Shown here piece by piece: positions 60,090 through 64,000 of a DNA stretch of 64,000 nt. The notes under the pieces are model-generated. The model had not been told where the DNA came from. It did not search any database and saw nothing but the letters and a program-made list of their open reading frames with translations. The DNA is from Dehalococcoidia bacterium. GTDB lineage: Bacteria; Chloroflexota; Dehalococcoidia; Bin125. The number at the start of each line of letters is the position of its first letter. Within the stretch, counting starts at the first letter, position 1. The DNA lies in NCBI GenBank assembly GCA_022826965.1, contig JAJDTU010000005.1, forward strand, positions 248,001 through 312,000. The letters run 5' to 3'. The translations under genes were made by a program, and so were the position numbers.

Positions 60090-60344
60090 TCAGGACTCGC
60101 GATCATTGGGCGGCGTATTCTCCGCCGCCCACTCCGACACGTCCGGGATCAGCCGGTCGACGATGCCCATCATCAGCATGAAGGGCACGAACGCGATCCC
60201 GGTGCCGATCGCCCACCACCATTCGGCAGCGACCATCGCCAACACGCAACCCGAGAACGTCAGGCCCATCCCCAGGATCGAGACCACGCGCAGCACCACC
60301 GCGACTGGCGGGATCGGCGGAATCTGCGGCGGCTGAGACGACAT
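60090..60344 (-). CDS. small two-helix membrane protein
   Basis: 84 residues, not recognised. Proline-rich N-terminus ('SSQPPQIPPIPP') then two predicted helices, 'VVSILGMGLTFSGCVLAMVA' and 'WWAIGTGIAFVPFMLMMGIV', and a charged C-terminus. It follows the cyclophilin gene on the same strand by 19 bp, suggesting co-transcription. Function unknown. Confidence 0.65.
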   Translation of the reverse strand: MSSQPPQIPPIPPVAVVLRVVSILGMGLTFSGCVLAMVAAEWWWAIGTGIAFVPFMLMMGIVDRLIPDVSEWAAENTPPNDRES

Positions 60345-60363
60345 GGCGCCCGTTCTTCGCTGA

Positions 60364-60870
60364 CTAGGACTCGCTGATCGTCACCGACTTCATCGCCGGC
60401 CCCGGCTCGCGCGCCTGCTGCGGATCGCGCTCCGGGAACGCGTGCACCACGTCCATTCCCGACGTGACCTTGCCAAAGGCGGTGTACTGGCGGTCGAGGA
60501 ACGTCGCGTCGGCGTTGCAGATGAAGAACTGGCTGCCCGCCGAGTTTGGATCCTGCGCCCGAGCCATCGAGAGCACGCCCTCAACGTGCGCGGTGTCGTT
60601 GAACTCCGCCGGCACGTTGTAGCCCGGACCGCCGGTCCCCGTGCCGGTCGGATCGCCTCCCTGCGCCATGAACCCGCTGATGATCCGGTGGAACGTCACC
60701 CCGTCGTAGAACCCCTCACGCGCAAGGAACACGAACGAGTTCACGTGCTCCGGTGCCTTGTCCGGCCACAGCTCGAGTTCGATCTTGCCGCCGTCTGCCA
60801 TCTCAATAGTCGCGCTGTAGGCGACGCCCTCCTCGAGCGCCATCTCGGGTCGCTTGTTGTAACTGGCCAT
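60364..60870 (-). CDS. cyclophilin-type peptidyl-prolyl isomerase, soluble
   Basis: 168 residues, cytoplasmic cyclophilin fold. Active-site segments are 'YDGVTFHRIISGFMAQGGDP' (catalytic Arg), 'GVLSMARAQDPNSAGSQFFI' and 'YTAFGKVTSGMDVVHAF'. Catalyses cis-trans isomerisation of proline bonds during folding. It lies 41 bp downstream of a membrane-anchored cyclophilin, so two isomerases for different compartments are encoded together. Confidence 0.93.
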   Translation of the reverse strand: MASYNKRPEMALEEGVAYSATIEMADGGKIELELWPDKAPEHVNSFVFLAREGFYDGVTFHRIISGFMAQGGDPTGTGTGGPGYNVPAEFNDTAHVEGVLSMARAQDPNSAGSQFFICNADATFLDRQYTAFGKVTSGMDVVHAFPERDPQQAREPGPAMKSVTISES

Positions 60871-60911
60871 CCCAAACCTCTGTTTCCCTGGGCAACCGTC
60901 ATCGACGCTTG

Positions 60912-61712
60912 CTATTGCTCGATAATCCGAATCTCGACAATCCGCGGCCCGGCGGGCGGCGGAGGCACATTCGCGGGGTCCCGCGAGTCGAACGCATACA
61001 GCAGATCGAGCCCCGACGTCACCACCCCAAAGGCCGTAAAGCCCTGTTCATCCAGGTGAGCCTGGTCGCCCAGCTTGATGAAAAACTGCGACGAAGACGC
61101 GCCCAGCCCGCTGCGCGCCATCGATACGACGCCGATCGGCGTCACCGACAGCGCGTCCTCGTTGCCCTCGTGTAGCGGCTCGTCGTGCAGCGTATAGCCG
61201 GCGCTGCCCGTGCCCGTCGCCGTCGGATCGCCCGCCTGCGCAACGAAGCCCGGTACCACGCGGTGGAACGTCAACTCGTCGAAAAAGCCTTCCCGGACCA
61301 GGAACACGAAGTTGTTCACGTGTTCCGGCGCGAGCCCCTCGTACAGGTCGAGCACGACGATCTCGCCGCCTTCCAACTCAATCTCCGCGCGGTAGTCCAC
61401 GCCGTCGGCCAGGCTGAACTCGGGCGGCCGGTCCCATTGAGGCTTACCCTCGACCGCCCCGATGTCCACCTCGGAACCCGTCCGACGGACAGGCGGCGGA
61501 TCGGTCGTCGGCGCCGGGCCGCCGCTGTCGAACGCCACGACGGCCAGGCTGGCGATTAACGTGACGGCCAACACCAGGCCCACCGTGGCGATCACAGGAC
61601 GGGAAAAGATCCTCGAGCGCCGAACCCCTCCTCGGTCAAACCCTTGCGAGGCGGCCCGTCGACGCGCCAGCCGCTGGGGACGTGTTCGAGCGCTGCGACC
61701 TCGCTGCGACAC
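60912..61712 (-). CDS. cyclophilin-type peptidyl-prolyl isomerase, membrane-anchored
   Basis: 266 residues. A strongly basic N-terminus ('TRPQRLARRRAASQ') precedes one helix at about residues 38-62 ('VIATVGLVLAVTLIASLAVV'), then a spacer and a cyclophilin domain ('FDELTFHRVVPGFVAQAGDP', 'GVVSMARSGLGASSSQFFIK', 'FTAFGVVTSGLDLLYAF'). The orientation predicted is N-in, catalytic domain outside. The start is GTG at 61712 with AAGGGA upstream. It probably assists folding of exported proteins. Confidence 0.92.
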   Translation of the reverse strand: MSQRGRSARTRPQRLARRRAASQGFDRGGVRRSRIFSRPVIATVGLVLAVTLIASLAVVAFDSGGPAPTTDPPPVRRTGSEVDIGAVEGKPQWDRPPEFSLADGVDYRAEIELEGGEIVVLDLYEGLAPEHVNNFVFLVREGFFDELTFHRVVPGFVAQAGDPTATGTGSAGYTLHDEPLHEGNEDALSVTPIGVVSMARSGLGASSSQFFIKLGDQAHLDEQGFTAFGVVTSGLDLLYAFDSRDPANVPPPPAGPRIVEIRIIEQ

Positions 61713-61839
61713 CGAGCGTCCCTTCCGATGCCGGGTTCAGACGGGTGGCATCCAAAGACCTACGCTATCACCGCCCCACGTTATGACGACGCCGTCCGAT
61801 GGCAGCCAACCGCCAGCAGCGAATTGAGGCGAGCCCCAC

Positions 61840-62658
61840 ATGGATCCTGCTGAACGCTACAACGAGATGGTGCTCGCGCGCGCGCGCCAACAGCAACGGC
61901 TCAACAATCCATTCGACGAGTCCTATTGGCAGCGCTACGCGCCCGGCTATCGCTTCGATCCGCATCGCGAACCCGAACCGCTGTTGACGGCGGGGTTGCG
62001 TTATGTCGAGTCAGACCACGAGGTCATCGAAGTCGGCGGAGGAGCCGGCCGGATCGGACTGCCGTTCGCCCTGCGCGCCGCGTCGCTGCTCAACGTCGAA
62101 CCGTCGGACGCCATGCGCGAGCAGTTTCGACTCGCGGTCGCCGACTTCGGCATCGACAACGCGACGGTCTTGCCGTCGCGTTGGCCGACCGAAGAGACAG
62201 TCCACGCCGACCTCGTCATCACCGCCGATGTCACCTACTTCATCTCCGACATCGAAGCCTTCGTCCGTGCGCTCCACGACGCCGCGCGCCGCCGGGTCAT
62301 CATCTTCACCTGGACCGTGCCTCCGCCGAACGTGAACGCCGAACTGTTCGAGGTCGCATTCGGCGAACCGGAAGAACCGTCGCCCGGCTTTCGCGAACTG
62401 TTGCCGGTGATCTGGGAACTCGGAATCGTTCCCGACGTTCAGATCGTCGATGAGCCCTTCACCTGGCCGGCGATGAGGGTCACTGACGACGATGACGCCG
62501 TTCGCATGGCGCTGGACGAACTCGGACTGCCGGCCGGACATCCCGCCGGCGAACGCATTCGCCCGCACATCGATGACCTGTTCGATCGAAGTCAGGAGTA
62601 CCGGCTCAGGTGGCGCACGCCATCGAACGGGATGCTCATCACTTGGAGAACTGACTGA
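61840..62658 (+). CDS. SAM-dependent methyltransferase
   Basis: 272 residues. Motif I is 'HEVIEVGGGAGRIGLPFALR', then 'SLLNVEPSDAMREQFRLA' and 'ADLVITADVTYFISDIEAFV', the class I fold. The C-terminal part ('FREL', 'WPAMRVTDDDDAVRMALDEL') is not recognised. Starts divergently from the cyclophilin pair. No substrate or partner is suggested by its neighbours. Confidence 0.82.
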   Translation: MDPAERYNEMVLARARQQQRLNNPFDESYWQRYAPGYRFDPHREPEPLLTAGLRYVESDHEVIEVGGGAGRIGLPFALRAASLLNVEPSDAMREQFRLAVADFGIDNATVLPSRWPTEETVHADLVITADVTYFISDIEAFVRALHDAARRRVIIFTWTVPPPNVNAELFEVAFGEPEEPSPGFRELLPVIWELGIVPDVQIVDEPFTWPAMRVTDDDDAVRMALDELGLPAGHPAGERIRPHIDDLFDRSQEYRLRWRTPSNGMLITWRTD

Positions 62659-62670
62659 GAACAGCCGCAG

Positions 62671-62745
62671 TGGCGCCCCCGGTAGGATTCGAACCTACGC
62701 ACCCGGCTCCGGAGGCCGGTGCTCTATCCCCTGAGCTACGGGGGC
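62671..62745 (-). tRNA. tRNA-Arg (anticodon CCG)
   Basis: On the minus strand the acceptor GCCCCCG (62745-62739) pairs with CGGGGGC (62681-62675). The anticodon arm CCGGC-CTCCGGA-GCCGG gives CCG. T-arm TAGGTTCGAATCCTA, discriminator G and encoded CCA (62673-62671) are present. Confidence 0.96.
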
Positions 62746-62851
62746 CGAGTGGTCACGATATCACCGACGATCGGTCACAACGCCGCACCCCAGGCAGCAC
62801 CGCCCATACCGGAACGGCGCTGCTTCGTCGCGCTGGTCGGTCGCGTCGGAC

Positions 62852-64000
62852 CTAGGTGCCGACCACCCCGCCGTCGTTCTTGTACGCCGCGACCACGCTC
62901 GGCCGCGGGAAGTCCCCGTCGGGGAACGTGCTGGACGGCTCGTCGAGTCCGTCGCCCTCGCCCGGGTGTTGCACACTGACGAACAGGGTGCCGAAGTCGG
63001 GTGTGAACTCCGGGCCGGCCAACTCGCCGCCCGGCACCCCGGTCATGAACCGCCGTATCCGGCCGCGCTCCGGGCCGGCCGTGGGCACCACGTAGATTGA
63101 GTCCGCTTGTCCGAGCTTGCTCGGCTGACCGTCGGTCGAAATCCACAGGTTGCCGTTGGCGTCGACCGCCAGGTTGTCCGGCGCCGAGATCGAGTCGAGC
63201 TCGCTCTTGTCGAAGCCGGCGAAGTACGTCTCCTGCTCCGAGTCGGACGGGTCGCCGCAGAGGATGAAGATGTCCCAGGTGAACCGCCGCGAGGCCGCGT
63301 CGCCTCCGTTCTCGGTCAGCTCGAGGATGTGTCCGTGCGTGTTCGGACCGCGGGGGTTGGCGCCGTCAACCGCGTCTGACGCGCGCTTGGTGTTGTTCGT
63401 CAGCGCGATGTAGACGCGATGGTTGACCGGGTTGACCTCGATGTCCTCGGGCCGATCCATCGGAGTCGCGCCGACGGCATCCGCGGCCAGACGAGTGAAG
63501 CTGGCGATCCCGGCGTTGGTCCACGTGTACAGTGAGCCGCTGCCGGCGACCAGCGGTAGCCACTCACCGCTGCCGTCGTCGTTGAACCTCGCCACGTAGA
63601 GCGTGCCCGAGGACAGCAGGTCGAGGTTCGCCGAGCGGCTGAAGATGTTGTATCGATCATTGCTGATGAACTTGTAGACGTAGTCGAACCGCTCGTCATC
63701 TCCGGAGTAGACCACCGCCCGGCCATCGTCGGACAGCGTCACCGTCGCTGCCTCGTGCTTGAACCGGCCCATCGCGGTGTGCTTGCGAGGCGTAAACGTC
63801 GGGTCGTACGGGTCGATCTCGACCAGGTATCCGAACCGATTCGGCTCGTTCGGCTCCATGTCTAGGTCGAAGCGGTCATGGAAGTCTTCCCAGTGTCGTC
63901 GCGACGCGCCCGGGGGAATCCCGTACCGCGCGGCTCGGGTTTCCTCGCCGGCGTTCGCGAAGTACTGGTTGAAGTTCTCCTCCGCCGTCAGGATCGTGCC
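62852..64000 (-). CDS. PhoX-family alkaline phosphatase (5' end outside window)
   Basis: Partial: the reading frame is open to the window end, so the N-terminus is missing. About 382 residues are visible. 'GTILTAEENFNQYF', 'NRFGYLVEIDPYDP', 'AATVTLSDDGRAVVYSGDDE', 'YVYKFIS', 'DRPEDIEVNPVNHRVYIALT', 'ISAPDNLAVDANGNLWISTD' and 'GPEFTPDFGTLFVSVQHPGE' match the PhoX/DUF839 beta-propeller. Known PhoX enzymes are secreted, calcium/iron-dependent phosphatases that release phosphate from esters; a Tat signal would be expected in the missing part. The minus-strand stop is at 62852-62854. Confidence 0.9.
   Translation of the reverse strand, partial: GTILTAEENFNQYFANAGEETRAARYGIPPGASRRHWEDFHDRFDLDMEPNEPNRFGYLVEIDPYDPTFTPRKHTAMGRFKHEAATVTLSDDGRAVVYSGDDERFDYVYKFISNDRYNIFSRSANLDLLSSGTLYVARFNDDGSGEWLPLVAGSGSLYTWTNAGIASFTRLAADAVGATPMDRPEDIEVNPVNHRVYIALTNNTKRASDAVDGANPRGPNTHGHILELTENGGDAASRRFTWDIFILCGDPSDSEQETYFAGFDKSELDSISAPDNLAVDANGNLWISTDGQPSKLGQADSIYVVPTAGPERGRIRRFMTGVPGGELAGPEFTPDFGTLFVSVQHPGEGDGLDEPSSTFPDGDFPRPSVVAAYKNDGGVVGT

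Overview
The window is a dense, high-GC bacterial chromosome segment with about 64 protein genes and six tRNA genes, most of them separated by a few bases or overlapping. Gene content suggests a free-living, heterotrophic member of the Chloroflexota, perhaps near the SAR202 group. The reasons are the many CaiB/BaiF CoA-transferase genes (six genes, seven domains), a luciferase-like flavin monooxygenase, crotonase, MaoC and thiolase/DUF35 genes, a glycolate-oxidase-type glcDEF set, a PhoX phosphatase, and a small 'HHWVID' protein of a kind I associate with Chloroflexota. This placement is inference; there is no rRNA or other strong marker here. I see no transposase, integrase, phage gene or CRISPR array.

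Layout. 1-4.1 kb: DinB protein, flavin monooxygenase plus methyltransferase, glycerophosphodiesterase, STAS regulator, then tRNAs Trp-Leu-Gly-Cys. 4.1-8.9 kb: NAD salvage pair pncA-pncB, a siroheme nitrite/sulfite reductase, and a TrmH-type RNA methyltransferase preceded by a regulatory-looking region. 8.9-12 kb: DUF35/thiolase pair and an MFS transporter. 12-21.3 kb: a catabolic cluster with two D-2-hydroxyacid dehydrogenases, a CoA-transferase, an HpaI-type aldolase and an LDH2-type dehydrogenase, followed by a MarR regulator and a 14-helix exporter; a Dph6-like ATP pyrophosphatase lies antisense within it. 21.3-27.4 kb: glutamate synthase large subunit and a class III aminotransferase.

27.5-40.6 kb: mixed genes. 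They include a VTT membrane protein, a flavin reductase, an SDR plus enoyl-CoA hydratase, a GIY-YIG nuclease in visibly lower-GC DNA, a HEAT-SPOUT RNA methyltransferase fusion, a Tat-exported double-psi-barrel protein, an HtrA protease, two tandem MFS paralogues, RraA, a Crp/Fnr regulator, and a crotonase lacking both catalytic glutamates. 40.6-45.7 kb: four CaiB/BaiF genes as two overlapping pairs, arranged head to head. 45.7-54.5 kb: a small membrane protein, a CinA/PncC protein, a hydrolase, glcDEF, a metallo-hydrolase, an NYN nuclease-like protein and Mrp. 55-64 kb: a small protein, pyrD, tRNA-Pro, a double CaiB/BaiF fusion divergent from two MaoC genes, two cyclophilins, a methyltransferase, tRNA-Arg and a PhoX gene cut by the window end.

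The overall picture is acyl-CoA and hydroxy/oxo-acid catabolism: CoA-transferases activate acids, crotonases and MaoC hydratases act on enoyl-CoAs, thiolase or aldolase enzymes cleave, and dehydrogenases and glcDEF oxidise the products. The most unusual items are the head-to-head CoA-transferase array, the fused transferase, the Glu-less crotonase, the HEAT-SPOUT fusion, the GIY-YIG/SRPBCC pair, three perfect copies of a 10-mer upstream of the TrmH gene, and a two-copy REP-like element.
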